DNA of 64,000 nt from Pyronema omphalodes (lineage: Eukaryota; Ascomycota; Pezizomycetes; Pezizales; Pyronemataceae). Location of the stretch: NCBI GenBank assembly GCA_024516155.1, contig JAJJXM010000098.1:1-64000 (forward strand), given 5' to 3'. The notes under the pieces were generated by a model that did not search any database, had not been told where the DNA came from, and saw only the letters and a list, made by a program, of their open reading frames with translations. A program made the translations under genes and the position numbers. Of this stretch, positions 49,158-62,238 are shown piece by piece (position 1 is the first letter of the stretch; each line of letters starts with the position of its first letter).

Positions 49158-49949
49158 AACCAGTCTGCTAGCAGGGTTCAGAACCCTTGAGTGTGGCGGA
49201 CATGCACTGTGTGTCTGTTTCTTGGTGCAGTTGGGGCAGACGATAGGTTCTCGGCCCGGGTTACGGTGAGGCAGAGAGAGAGCGAGATGCGGTGGGTGTA
49301 GGCAACGCGGTTTCTTCGTCGCCGACATCAGTGTCAAGGTCAAGGGCCAGGTCCTCAAGCATCGTGGGCAGGGAGTGCGGCTTATCACTAGCTCGTCGGC
49401 TCTTGCAAATGATCGGCGTGCTGATTGTGCTAGGAAGAGGGGGTTTTTTGTGGTGAACGTCCCCGAGTGGCTCCATGTTGCCTGCGGGAGTTGAAGCAAA
49501 ATGAAGCTGAACACAACCGAGGAGTTGTTGTGTTGGTCTTGGGGGGTCGTGTTGTGCCTGTGCCAAGGGGCGTCTTCAGGGTCTATCATTCTCTTACTCC
49601 TCACTTCACGACGAGAATGTGCATGCCTGGTCTACAGAGTCTTTGGGTCGGAAACCTGTGTGTGCTATTCAAGGATCCGCTCGAAAATCTCACTATTGCT
49701 GGATGCTGGTTGAGGTAGCTGGGCGGGGGGGGGGGTGTTGAACTGAAGTTCGTGTGTGTGCCAAGTCCATTGTAGCTGACACCACCTCAATGTCACTGCA
49801 GCTGAACTACTCCATCACCTATGTAGCGTGATCCGGTGGAATCCATCCATGATTCTGGCATGACGTGTTGGAGGGGTGCTTCGCACCATTGATTCCCCAT
49901 CTGCGGGTGGGTGTTAAGGTGCCCCGCCAGGACCTTCACCTAGGTAATC
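49158..49949. other. No gene recognised
   Basis: Contains inverted-repeat arm 2 at 49545-49712 and a G run near 49726-49736. A minus-strand open stretch (49140-49604) has only VCPNCTKKQTHSAC as a Cys motif, too little for a call. The rest shows nothing recognisable. Confidence 0.5.
49545..49712 (+). repeat. Inverted repeat, arm 2
   Basis: Partner of 48857-49021 with about 520 bases between arms. Similarity covers the GTGTTGTGCCTGTGCC and GCATGCCTGG blocks and the GCTATTCAAGGATCCGCTCG region. Confidence 0.65.
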
Positions 49950-52900
49950 TCCCTCTCCCAATCAGGGTTTCCGCCAGTCTTGCAGCTTTCCTGTAACGAG
50001 GGGCCTTGCAAATGTTGACATTCTACAACTGACGGTGTCCTCGGCACATGAGGTTGGAAACTTGTATGTCTTTCTCTCCAGCGCTCCTCATGCGTTCCCT
50101 AGGTTGCAACCTCCACACTGTATCGATTAGCATCCCCGACAGGAGTCTGCCTGCCCATGAAAGGTCGTAAGCAGGATTTTTCCACTCCTGAAACATCGGT
50201 CATTCTTGTGCCAACACCATGTCTGCTCCCAGCTCCCACCCACACTGCATGATAGCTGTAGGACCCTCACCGCTCTTGAGACTGTTATGCTGTAGACCTT
50301 GAACATCACTCATACTTCGCGTTCTGTATGCTCAAATGCACTGGTCGATTCCACCAGAAGAGGCACTTCGTTGTTGGTGTCCATGAGGACAGCGAATGGT
50401 TCCATGATCACCAATGCAGTTCAGGCGGTAGGCCCCGGAGATGCAGGAGCAGGTGATGGGCAAGGGGAGGGCGAAGAAACGATGTCGAAATGACTGCTGT
50501 GTGATGTTTCTGAAAATGGGAGGCATTATCACTGTATTTATCTTTTATTTATCTTTGCGGATAAATGCGACAACCTTCGTGATTGAATGTTATTTGTCAG
50601 GTCAATCATCTCTCCCAATAGGAAAACCCTGTTCCAATCGATACTTCTGCAGCTCTGGCAGCATCAGCGTGACGAGTGGCTTCATAGATGTTGACAATCT
50701 GCAACCGATGAGGTCCCAGGTACATGAGGTCCCAAGCTTGTATCACTCCTCCTCTAGCCGCAGTCATGCCTTCCCTGGTTAGCAGCGTCCAGCCTGCATG
50801 CTTTTTGTTCTCCGCCAGGACTCTGCCAGCCTATAAAAGGTTGTATGCAGCATATCTGCACTCCTGAAACCTCAGATATTTTTGAACTAACACCACGTCA
50901 GCGCCTGCCTCCCAGCCGGTCCCCATGAGGAATGTATGACCCTCACCGCACTTACCACTGTTCAGCTGTAAACCTGAAGTATGACACATAATTCGGTTTC
51001 TGCAGGCTCAACTGCACCAGTCGTGCTCACCGAACGAGCGCGTTTGATGATGCGGTCCATCAGGACAGTCAAAGGTTTCCTTACCACGAACGAAGTTTAG
51101 GTGGCGGGGCCCTGACACAGAGGAGAGGACGATGCACCACGGGAGGTGGAAACAACGATGTTCATGTGATTGCTGTGTGATGTTTCACAAATTGGGAGGC
51201 ATTATTGCTGTATTTATCTTTGCGGATGAATGTAATAACGTTCGAAATTTTACGTCATTCATGAAGTGAATAATCGCTCACAATATGATGACCCTGTTCC
51301 AATTGACGTTTTCCTGGCTCTCCCAGCCTCCATGTGACCAGGGGCTTCACAAATGTTGACAATGCGCACCTGACGCTGTCCTCGGCGCATGAGGTCCAAA
51401 ACTTGTATATCTCATTCTCCAGCCGCCATCATGCGTTCACTAGGCAGCAGCTTCAATGCTGGATCCTTTTGGTTAATTGCCAGGACTCTGCGTGCCCATA
51501 GAAGGTGGTAAGCAGGATTTGTCGACTCATGACACCTCGGTCATTCTTGTCCAACCGCCGCGTCCACGCCCTGCTCTGGCCCACTTGGCATGATGGCTTG
51601 AAGAACCTCACTGCTCTTGTCACTGTTAAGCTGTAGACCTTGATCATCACGCATGATTCGGGTTCTGTACCCTGAACTGCACCATTGGACTTTGGCGTTG
51701 CAGTGAGTTCGTTGTTCGTGACTATCAGGACAGCGAAAGGTTTCATTACCACCAATGCAGTCCAGGCGACGGCGCCCTGATACAGAGGAGAGGATCATGC
51801 ACCAAGGGAGGTGGAAAAACACGATGTTAACCTGATTGCTGGGTGATGCTTCTCAAACTGGGAGGGATTATTGCTGTATTTACCTTTGTAGATGAATGCA
51901 ATAACGTTCGTGATTCTAGGTCATTCATCAAGGAAATGGCCTCTCCCAATATGACAACCCTGTTCCAATCGAGGTTTCCACGGCTGTCTCAGCGTCCATG
52001 TAACGAGGGGCTTGGTAAATGTTGACAATGCGCAACTGATGGTCTCCTCGGTGCATGAGATCCAAAACTTGTATATCTGTTTTGTCCAGCTGCCATCATT
52101 GCTCCCCTAGGCAAGAGCGTCCAGGCTGGATGCTTCTGGTTCACTGCCAGGACTGTGCGAGCCTATAAAACATTGTTAGCCGGATTTCTTCACTCCTGAC
52201 ACCTTGATCATTCTTGTAGTACCACCGCCTCCACGTGCCGCTCCCGTCCTCTCTCCATGTTAGCTGTACGACCCTCACCGCCCTTGCCACTGTCAAGCTA
52301 TGATCCTCGATCATCACTCATGGTTGAGGTTCTGTAGGCTCAACCGTACCGTTCGACTCCAGCGAAGGAGTGAGTTCGTTGTTGGTGCCTATCCGTACAG
52401 ACAAAGGTTTCATTACCAGGAACGCAGTTCAGGCGGCGGGTCCCTGACACAGAGGAGAGGACCATGCGCCAAGGGAGGTGGAAAAAACGACGTTGATGTG
52501 ATCGCTGTGTGATGTTTCTCAAACTGGCAGGCATCATTGCTGTATTGATCTGTTATTTATCTTGGCGGATGAATGCGACAACCTTCGTGATTCAATGTTA
52601 TCTGTCAGGTAGATCATCGCTCCCACCATGACAACCCTGTTCCAATTGATGCTGCTGCAGCTCTGGCCGCATCCGCGTGACGAGTGGCTTTGTAGATGTT
52701 GACAATCTGCAACTGATGAGATCCTAGGCACATGTGGTCCTCAACTTGTATGTCTGCTCCTCCAGCGACCGTCATGCCTTCCCTAGTTAGCAGCGTCCAG
52801 GCTGCATGCTTTGCGTTCGCCGCCAGGACTCCGCCAGCCCATGAAAGGTTGTAAGCAGAATTTCTCCAGTCCTGAAACCTCGGTTATGCTTGTACTAAAA

Positions 52901-55365
52901 CCGCGTCAGCGCCTGCCTCCCGGCCAGTCCCATGATGGATGTATGACGCTCACCGTGCTTGCCACTGTTCAGCTGTAAACCTTAAGTGTAACACATAATT
53001 CGGTTTCTGCAGGCTCCACTGCACCGGTCGACTCCACCCAAGGAGAGCATTTGATGATGGTGTCCATCAGGACAGTGAAAGGCTTCATTCCAACCAACAA
53101 TGTTCAGGCGGCGGTGCCCTGACAGACAGGAGAGGACCATGCGCCGAGGGAGGTGGGAAAAATGATGTTCACATGATTGCTGTGTGATGTTCCTCACACG
53201 GGCAGACAATGTTGGGGTATTTATCTTTGCGGATGAATATGAAAACATTCCACATTCTACGTCAATCATCCTGTTAATCACCGCTCCCGATATGACAAAA
53301 GATGGACACTGTGCGAGACTGCATAGTATCGCACATAATTCGGTTTCTGCAGGCTCAACTGCACCGGTTGACTCCACCAGAGGGGCGCATTGGATGATGG
53401 TATCCATCAGCGGGGCGAAAGGCTTGATTACAACCAACAAAGTTCAGGCAGCGGAGCCCTGATACCGAGGAGAGGACCATGCGCTGAGGGAGGTGGAAAA
53501 AACGACGTTCACGTGATTGCTGTGTGATGTTCCTCACACTGGCAGACAATATTGGGGTATTTATCTTTGCGGATGAATATGAAAACATTGCACATTCTAC
53601 GTCATTCATCCTGTTAAGCAGCGCTCCTGATATGCCAAAAGATGCACACTGTGCGAGACTGCATAGTATCGCACATAATTGGGTTTCTGCATGCTCAACT
53701 GCACCGCTCGACTCCACCGAAGGAGCGTGTTTGATGATTATGTCAATCAGCACAGCCGCAGGCTTCATTACAATCAACGAAGTTCAGGCGGCGGGGTTCT
53801 GACACAGAGGAGAGGACCATGCGCCGAGGGAGGTGCAAAAAACGATGTTCACGTGATTGCTGTGTGACGTTCCTCACACTGGCAGACAATATTGGGGTAT
53901 TTATCTTTGCAGACGAATACCACAATATTGCAGATTCCACGTCATTCATCCGGTTAATCACCGCTCCCGATATGACAAAAGATGGACACTGGGCGATACT
54001 GCATAGTATCGCACATAATTCGGTTTCTGCAGGCTCAACTGCACCGGTTGACTCCACCGAAGGAGCGCGTTTGATAATGGTATCCACCAGCGGGGCGAAA
54101 GGCTTCATCACAACCAACGAAGTTCAGGCGGCGGAGCCGTGATACGGAGGAGAGGACCATGCGCCGAGGGAGGTGGAAAAAACGATGTTCACGTGATTGC
54201 TGTGTGATGTTCCTCACACTGGCAGACAATATTGGGGTATTTATCTTTGCAGATGAATACGACAATATTGCACATTCCACAACATTCATCCTGTTCATCA
54301 CCGCTCCCGATATGACAAAAGATCAACACTGTGCGAGACTGCATAGTATCCCACATAATTCGGTTTCTGCAGGCTCAACTGCACCGGTCAACTCCACCGA
54401 AGGAGCGCGTTTGATGATGGTGTCAATCAGCACAGCGACAGGCTTCATTACAATCAACGAAGTTCAGGCGGTGGCGCTCTGACACAGAGGAGAGGACCAT
54501 GCGCCGAGGGAGGTGCCAAAAACCATGTTCAGGTGATTGCTGGGTGATGTTCCTCACACTGGCAGACAATATTGGGGTATTTATGTTTGCAGATGAATAC
54601 GACAATATTGCACATTCCACGTCATTCATCCTGTTTATCACGGCTCCCGATGTGACAAAAGATGGACACTGTGAGAGACTGCATAGTACCGCACATAATT
54701 GGGTTTCTGCAGGCTCAACTGCACCGGTCGACTCCACCGAAGGAGCGCGTTTGATGATGGTGTCGATCAGCACAGCGAAAGGCTTCATTACGATCAACGA
54801 AGTTCAGGCGGCGGGGTTCTGACACAGAGGAGAGGACCATGCGCCGAGGGAGGTGCAATAAACGATGTTCACGTGATCGCTGTGTGACGTTCCTCACACT
54901 GGCAGACAATATTGGGGTACTTATCTTTGCGGATGAATACGACAACATTGGACATTCCACGTTATTCATCCTGTTGATCACCGCTCCTGATATGACAAAA
55001 GATGGACACTGTGCGAGATTGCATAGTATCGCACATAATTCGGTTTCTGCAGGCTCAACTGCACCGGTTAACTCCGACGAAGGAGCGCGTTTGATGATGG
55101 TATCCATCAGCGGGGCGAAAGGCTTCATTACAACCAACAAAGTTCAGGCAGCAGAGCCCTGATATGGAAGAGATGACCATGCGCCGAGGGAGGTGGAAAA
55201 AATGATGTTCACATGATTGCTGTGTGATGTTCCTCACACTGGCAGACAATATTGGGGTATTTATCCTTGCGGATGAATACGACAACATTGGACATTCTAC
55301 GTCATTCATCCTGTTGATCACCGCTCTCGATATGACAAAAGATGGACAATGTGCGTGACTGCATG
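49950..55365 (-). repeat. Tandem array, 666-676 bp and 340 bp units, from an antisense LINE endonuclease segment
   Basis: The GTGATGTTTC/TTCC landmark falls at 50501, 51177, 51843, 52509 and 53184 (spacings 676, 666, 666, 675), then every 340 bases: 53524 and onward to 55224. AGAGGACCAT repeats at 53131, 53471, 53811, 54151, 54491, 54831, with a variant at 55171, exactly 340 apart. Long units carry on the minus strand an endonuclease N-terminal segment (VLQLN-like, then DIQVLDLMRRG, IVNI). It matches the decayed LINE at 60300-60500. Short units lack that segment. Since 340 is not a multiple of three, the repeated open frames of about 107 residues are probably by-products. Confidence 0.85.
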
Positions 55366-56400
55366 TTACACAGCGACGTGGTTAGCAATGAATGGTTGGT
55401 GGTTTCCGTCATATCAGAGAAACCCTGTTGCTCTGCCTAGCACTAAAAGGTCATCCGTGGTTCTCTTTGGTATGATGGGGGCCACTGCAGGGGAGATCGA
55501 GGCAGTGCTGGTACAGTTGAGATGGGAGGAGTGGTCCAGGAGGGTGGCTGCAATGGCTGCCAGACGGTCAGGACATGCGTGGTCACGCTCCAAAAGCTCC
55601 TCTCCGCAGTTGGCACTGGGGAGGGAGAGTGTGCAGGCAGACGCCATCAGCTCACTGCCTCCGGTGTATGAGAAAACAGGGTAGGTGAGCTGTGGCATTA
55701 TGAAGGGCACAGAAAGCAGGGCAGAAGGCATCTGTGTCGAGGCAGCCCTCGCTGATGTGACGCCTTTTCACACTCCCGCAGCATTGACTTGCCAGTCCTT
55801 TCAAGACAAAGTGTTCCGTGGGATTGCGACTGCTGAATACGAGCAGACCCCATGACGTTGGAAGGTGAGCTCAAGCAGATCTTGTTATGAATAAAATCTC
55901 GGCGCACGATCCTAAGGTTGGGGCTGGTGAATTCCAGCCAGGATAGTCAGATGCGCTTTTAGTCGGTCCAATCTTGATATGTCACGGGCTGCACAAAAAC
56001 TGTTGCTGTCAGCGACACGTTTGGTGCAAGCGAGGACGTGACCAACCTTGAGGAATCGAAGTTGATAGTAGCGGTTCGTGAGGACATTGTGTCCCCGTGA
56101 TTAAGGTGGTTTGAACCCCGCTGATAACCCTTCAGGGTGCAGGCTGGCATGAAGAAGGGCGCCAGCGAATCGAGCAGTTTCCTGCCCCTCACATTGGCTG
56201 TTGTGGTGGCTGCGGGGATGAAAATCCCCATGTGGGTACTGAAGGTCCTATGACCGCGGGGATGAGCATTGCCAATGGCAGCATGGGAGAAGAAAGACAG
56301 AGAGATGTACTTGATGGTGTGCATGCTGATAGACTCCGTCGTAGTAGAATAGAAACAAATCCCAGATAATGGTAGATGATGAAGGGCGTACTGTGATTCA
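55366..56400 (-). pseudogene. LINE-3 copy Q remnant: endonuclease end and linker
   Basis: Minus-strand blocks ATTTANVRGRKLLDSLAPFF and a following FDSSRLVTS-like stretch resemble the end of an APE endonuclease (RGR-LLD, then IDLTF). A later block with LAAIAATLLDHS and IIPKRT resembles the pre-RT linker. Heavily decayed, with frame changes. The tandem array begins where homology ends at 55365. Confidence 0.45.
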
Positions 56401-57084
56401 CTGACTTGTCGGCATTTGCGATTGGGTATCAGGGGCTGAAATGGCGAAAGAGTGGGCTTGTTGTAATAATCGATGAATGCCTGCCGTAACGGGCTACGCA
56501 GCAGTGTATGGTGCAGTGCAATTAACCATACGTATGTCCATCCCTATCGTTGCCCGCTCGAGCAATATTTTGACGTGCTGAAGGCCTCATCCGTTGCGGT
56601 AGAAGGTATTGCTTCTTCTGTTGTGGCGGCCCAGCTTGATCTACTAGCCCTCCTCACTCGCCAGCACTTTCCTGCAGCCTATCACTCTCTAAATTGCTAC
56701 CACTCTTTCCGTGTCCTCTCACCCAATGTTCTGCAACACCATCTTACTCACCCCACTCCCCAATCACACAATGCGAATTCACTCAACCCGCCAGATACCC
56801 CTGCATGCTCGTTTTCAGTTCACAGTCTACTCCTTCCCACACGAACTTCCCAAAAGTATCGTCAAGGGTGGGGTGCATGACAAATTCAACAAGGGCGCGG
56901 GGGGACACAGGGTTTGGTTAACCAGGGGGGCGAGTGGAGCACGAGACGGGTGCCAGGCGTTCATCTGGACTTTAGCCTGTCGAGCACAGATCTCATGATT
57001 GTTGTTGCGGAGGCAAAGAACTTCTTCGATTAGAGCAGTGTCATATTCTCGTCAGGCATCAAGCCTCTTACCAAGGTTCAGGAT
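56401..57084. other. No gene recognised
   Basis: Pyrimidine-rich DNA (about 56690-56860) with short open frames but no recognisable domain; probably spacer or UTR between LINE-3 remnants P and Q. Confidence 0.45.
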
Positions 57085-57821
57085 TTACTCACGGTTGATA
57101 CCGGTGACTACTGTAGGCACGGGGCCGGACATCACTTGGTGAAGCACTGCTGCACAGTGATTCAGGACGGTTTTCAGCGCTCCGCAGATTTCACACTTCC
57201 TTCCAGGGCGGTGGATTGCGCCGATGGCGGCACATTGCTGCACCGACTTGTTCACCATTGCATTTGGGAGTACCGTTGCTGAACTGCTCACTTGTGCAAG
57301 CAACGCGCAAGGGACAGGGCTGCAACCTGGATCCCTGCCATTGTTGAGGAGGGAGGGGGTCGCAGCCATGCCATGGGACAAGCTTCGTCGCTGCCGCTGC
57401 ACCATTATTCTTCAGAATCTTGCTGTGTCCCGGTATCCACCGGTGAACAACCACAATCCCGCCAAAGGCCCTGAATTTAGCAACGTCGGTTGCTATCGGC
57501 CGCTGGAGGTTCTGGCAGGGGCTGCCGGTATCTGTCATTATCCACTGTAAAGCTGCCCGGGCATCCAAGAGGTTTGTGAGCAGCCGGGGCAGGGCGAACT
57601 ATCAAGTAGTGGTCAATATCTTGATAAACACACAGGGCCATCAAAATGACCCGAAGCTCGGCATCATAGACTGCCGTGGGCCTGCCGTGGCAGCAGGACG
57701 AGGAGGGGAGGACATGTCGGACATATTGGACAAAGCCAGACCTCGCAACATCGTCTATGTGTGATCTGTCTGTCAACATACATGTAGACCCAGGTGATTC
57801 GCATTGGAGGGTGTGCTCCAC
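57085..57821 (-). pseudogene. LINE-3 copy P: RNase H and terminal Cys/His motif
   Basis: AVYDAELRVILMALCVYQDI carries the RNase H Glu. In a shifted frame MDARAALQWIMTDTGSPCQN has Asp, then VVVHRWIPGHSKILKNNGAA. At the end CEICGALKTVLNHC resembles the C-x2-CG-ET-x3-H motif of LINE ORF2 C termini. At least three frame changes. Confidence 0.7.
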
Positions 57822-58636
57822 TGCTTCGTTACTTGCTGCGACAATGACAGTCCCTGTGACCGGGGAGCGGAGACGAGGAAAAACTTCTTAGACTCAGGGA
57901 ACACCGGATTTTGTCGCAGCACGCTTGGTTGTGTGAGGAGTAATTGCGCGCCATGAGGCATGGCCGGTAGGACACGGGCAGGGGGGAAGACTAAGAAGGA
58001 TCGCTCGAAACTGAGCTTCATCACTGCGGGCGACAGATCAGGCCGTGCCCTTTGCAATCTCTGCAGCGAAGGTACCCATGGGAGTGGTGCGGAAGCAATG
58101 GGTGATGGCACGGGCCTGCTTGTTCCGAACCAGCTCAAGGCCACAGTGGTGCCTTATGTCAGAACTGAGGAGACAACGAGCGGCGTGGTTTTCAATGCTG
58201 TAGGTGCCAAGAGACTGGATAACCGCCTGATGCAGCTTGACGGAGCTTCCTGCGGTGAAGGCTATCTTTCCGACACAGACGCCAATTGTGGGCCTGCTGC
58301 TGCGCAGCGCGGGTGAGCCTTTCTTGGAGCTCCTTGTCACAGGTGAGCATCGCGTCTAACCCGTACACCAGCTAGCGCATGGCGGTGTCTGAATAGCGTA
58401 TCGAATGCATCTCTACCGTCACTGTAAATGACTTGGTGTTGGCGGGAGAGCCAGAACAAGGAAACAGCAAACGCTCATGTTGTTTCTGTCCCGAACACAG
58501 CCGCGTTGGCCCCACACCAGGGGAGGCACAGGAACACACAGCTGTTGAGCTTAGCGCTGATGTCATTCCCTGAGGCACCCATCATGACACAGATAACGTC
58601 ATCAATGGAGGAGCATCCCACCGTGCCCTCAATGTC
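57822..58636 (-). pseudogene. LINE-3 copy P: decayed RT thumb region
   Basis: By position it lies between the RT palm (58637-59227) and RNase H. No motif is firm enough on its own; open stretches on both strands are short. Called only from order. Confidence 0.35.
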
Positions 58637-59227
58637 TTACTGTACCAACCTCGCTAGGTGGGCAATATCCGGCAAAAAGGGAATCGGAGACATATGGGAT
58701 CCCTGAGGGAGGCCCATATCCGTGTCGATGGGTTCACCGGAAGCCCCAGATATGAAAACGTAGACTTTTGGGCCTCCCATGAAGCTTGAGACCCCGCTGA
58801 CTATGGTGTCATCAACGGCCACCCAGCGCAACGTAACTGTTAGACAGATACTATTCATGGTAGCAAAAGCTCCCTTGACGTCCATCACCAACACACCTGC
58901 TATGAGTCGATCCTGCAAAGCTGCTTCCACTGCGCCGTCCCAATCCACCGCTGCATCCGCCACTGACCTCCGGGCGCGTCCTGCAAACTGCCCCGAATGC
59001 AGCATACCCTTACGTTCCGCTGCGTGCGTAAGGAGCATCGCCGCCACCTTCCGTCCCACCTTGCCCCAGCAGCTGAGCAGCCGCATAAAAGGGATCTTCT
59101 TCCTGCGTGTGTAGTGTGGTTTCGTCGTCTTTGGGATACACACTGCCTTCGCTAGATTGCACAGGGGGGGTGGTAGCCCAGACAAAAGCAGTCTTGGACC
59201 ACTGCAACTATGCATCCTGGATGCCAT
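58637..59227 (-). pseudogene. LINE-3 copy P: reverse transcriptase
   Basis: A single open block of 196 residues. LAKAVCIPKTTKPHYTRRKK, MRLLSCWGKVGRKVAAMLLT, LHSGQFAGRARRSVADAAVD, LIAGVLVMDVKGAFATMNS, VSSFMGGPKVYVFISG and MGLPQGSHMSPIPFLPDIA match RT motifs 0-4 in order, with catalytic Asp in MDVKGAF. The YxDD box is not in this frame. A family distinct from LINE-1/2. Confidence 0.85.
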
Positions 59228-60122
59228 GAGGAAAGGGGTTTAAGATAGCGACACTGAGTGAGTCCATGCAGGCAGCTTTTTTGCTGCTCTGCTGAGCCAG
59301 GGTGGAGGCAAGGGTAGCTGGTGAGACCAATCGCCACGGGGTTCTGGAAGAACCTAGAGAGAGAAGGTAGCCAACGAAAGGCTTGTGAAGGGGGAAAGAT
59401 ACTGCAGCGAGCATGCGACGTTGTTATTGGTCTCCATCCGATTTGTGTTCCAGCTCGTCAACAATCAGGCCCACCTCTGTCGCTGTGAACGTTTTGGTCA
59501 TGCGCACCGGTGAACACAGCATCTGAATGGGCTGTAGACAAGGGGTCTCCCCAACAACGACGCGTCTTTTTTTTTGCCGCATTGAGTGATATACATTGCG
59601 CAGATGGTTCTCCTCCTCCACTGAAACCCAACCTTCTGTTAGGGCCCACTGCGTGGGTTTTTATGAAGTGCGGGCGTCCTTGATCTCTCCGCACCACCAG
59701 CGCTTCGAACAAGTGGTCAACCTCATCTTTCGTGCTCAAGCCTCCAGCACCCCCGTCAGCTTTTCTGAAATCCAAACCCCCTCCTCTGCAACCACTGCAT
59801 TCAACCAGGGTCCGGTCGGGAGAGAGCTGCATTGGCTTCGATGACACCAATCCAACGCTGCTGTGACAATCCCCCCCTCATCCTGCACAAGCTCTTGCAC
59901 CAGCCTCTCCCTTGTACATTCCTCAGATTCCTCGGGAACAATGAGTGTTGACTCTTGTCACCACAGTCAGGCAACAGCAGCCGTGGTCGCGTACTCCGGC
60001 GCATCAATCTTTCAGGCCTGCACTGCGGTTGCCGGCTCCGTTCTGGCGAGGGTGAGGTTAATAAGACTGTACCTCTGCTGATCTGTCTGTTCGTGACTGT
60101 ACAACGCATGACCAACATACTG
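59228..60122 (-). pseudogene. LINE-3 copy P: region between endonuclease and RT
   Basis: By order this is the pre-RT linker. A 130-codon open stretch (59458-59850) exists but I recognise no domain in it. Called from context only. Confidence 0.35.
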
Positions 60123-60600
60123 TTACGCATGAGTGTCCATGGGTGACTCCAGGAAGGTGTGCTGGGGGTGCTTCAAACCGCGTGTTCCCGCACTGAAGTG
60201 GGCATTGATTTCCCCCACCAGTAGCGTCCCTGGAATGATGACCATGATCTCATACAGGTAGCACGCAGGCCTCGCGCCCCCTGAGTCACGAGAGTGGTCT
60301 AAGTGTTGACAATGCAAAGCTTGAGGTATCCCCTGCACATCATATCCGGAATCTGGATGTCCCCTTCTCCTGCAGGTACCATTGCTCCTCGCAGTTGCGC
60401 AGTCCGTGTGGAATCATTTCGGATGGCCGCAAGAACTCTACCACCCCACGATAACAATGCCATGCTGATGGTGATGACACGAACTGAAAACACTCAACCA
60501 GGATCGGCAGGTGGTGGAGGAAGGTCTGTTAGTGCTCTGGGGCGCCGGGAGTGGTTGTGCTCGCGTTGATATGTGGCGTAGCGCAACATCCCGGATGTGT
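60123..60600 (-). pseudogene. LINE-3 copy P: endonuclease
   Basis: Block 1 (60493-60299): WGGRVLAAIRND, then AGEGDIQIPDMMCRGYLKLC and IVNT. Block 2 in another frame (60338-60123): IIPGTLLVGEINAHFSAGTR, a degenerate GDFNAHH catalytic motif. Block 1 is the segment repeated in the 49950-55365 array (AGE-DIQVLDLM-RG, IVNI). Confidence 0.7.
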
Positions 60601-61719
60601 CGTGTGCCTCTGCGGACTAAACTATAAATGGTGCAGGTGACGATGGTGGACCGTGACAAAAGGTACCCGTCAGCGGAATAACCGTGGTGGAAGAGGTTCA
60701 TGGCCGGTCTGCACTGCATCACCGTGCCTCACCTATCTTTGCTCCAATGTTCCTTCTAACCATGTCCGTCACTAGTAAGTGTAAAGATTACTTCTATAAG
60801 GCCATCAGCTGACACACAACCCACACCCTTTGGCCATCCCTGTGGCTAACTTTGCGTTGTGGTCTTTCGGTGCATGTACGCTTGGGGTTTCCGCAAGCCA
60901 CTTTTGCACACAGGACTGCGTCCAAATAAATGTCACAGGGTTTGATGGTCGTCTGGCCAGTACCACCAGGAGTGGTCCATCCCATTTGCTTATGGCTCTC
61001 CAGGATGACCATTCGATGAGCACATGTCCTAGGTTAAGCTGCCGGAAGACTGCGTTAGTTCGCTTCGCTCTAGGAGCATTACAGGAGTTAAAGACCTCAT
61101 TTGGTGCATGTCAAACGATATGCGGCCCATTTTGCATTGTTGGCACATGATTGAGTGATGCTTGAGACCTGTACTTCGAGATACGAGCGTGATGGGTCCT
61201 CAAACTGGATGTCAGCACAGCGAAGATCATCAGCAATCACTGTTGGGAAGGTCAGAGAGCGGCAAAGCTGTTCGGATGCTCCTCCTCTAACACTAGACTC
61301 TTGTTAGTTGCAGAATGTGTGACACTGACTGGAATGCCATGACATTGCACACGTGTTGCAGCGGCGTACTGGATATTTGCCACAAGAATGGGGCCAGCCT
61401 GGAGGGCAATTGTGTTGCGTGAGATAGCCTCATTGTCAGAGTCACCGGAGACTACTGTTCCTGTTTCATTTTTGCCGTCTGATCAACACCGTATGATACA
61501 TTTAAGGCCGATGCGGGATTCTAATTCAGTTTTCACTCTCCACGTGGTAGACACTACCTAACCATGATACTGAATCCCCTGCTTCACAAGGAAAAATCAA
61601 TAAAGTGAAGATATAACACGGGGAAAGAAACAAAAATGCCACTTGCCACCAAAACCTGTACAGTCCCCAGTATCGCTCGCGATGTTACCTTGCAAAAATG
61701 AACAAACTACCGATCAACA
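60601..61719. other. No gene recognised
   Basis: Lies between the decayed ORF1 and ORF2 of LINE-3 P. Minus-strand open stretches at 60794-61023 show no motif I can name. Confidence 0.4.
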
Positions 61720-62061
61720 TCAAAAACAAGAAGCTATTGAGAAATTGCAGTGCCCTTCAGAGCACCTTGACCACCTACCCCTGTCAATAAGTATGCCGTG
61801 CCTATCTCCATCGAAGCTAATAATTCCAAGACCGCTTTCATCTGCCCATCGTCCTTGAATAGATTCACCACTCTGAGCCTCCCCCCCCCCCCCCCCGCCC
61901 TCCAGTCTTCCCCTTCTTCTGCATATCCTATCCACCACTGCGTGACGTGTTTTGAAGCCATTTGTCCACCTGGGGCAGTCTCCGATGAGATGTCCTCTGC
62001 TTTGGCACTGGTTGAACTGGCACCACTGGCACTTTTCGGATTCTTCCTTTTTGATGCACAA
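61720..62061 (-). pseudogene. LINE-3 copy P: ORF1 zinc-knuckle fragment
   Basis: KCQWCQFNQCQSRGHLIGDC, a CX2C/CX4HX4C knuckle-like motif followed by PRWTNG, resembles the Gag-type knuckles of R1/I-like ORF1. A C run at 61880-61895 encodes a Gly stretch on the minus strand. Confidence 0.6.
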
Positions 62062-62238
62062 CAGATACGCTCTAGGATGTTTGCTGCCTATAGGAGCTGG
62101 AGAAGGTGCACTGTGCTTTCCTTCGGTACCGAGACGAACTCGATAGCAAGTCCCATGATTTTTGGGGGCTGCAGGAGCCGCCTACCGTGGCATGTTGACG
62201 GATCTATATACGAGTGATGAACAATGATGGTTCCCTTG

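Noticed and set aside
53184..55365. CRISPR array
   Set aside because: Units of 340 bp are contiguous with no short repeat/spacer alternation, and the units derive from a LINE.
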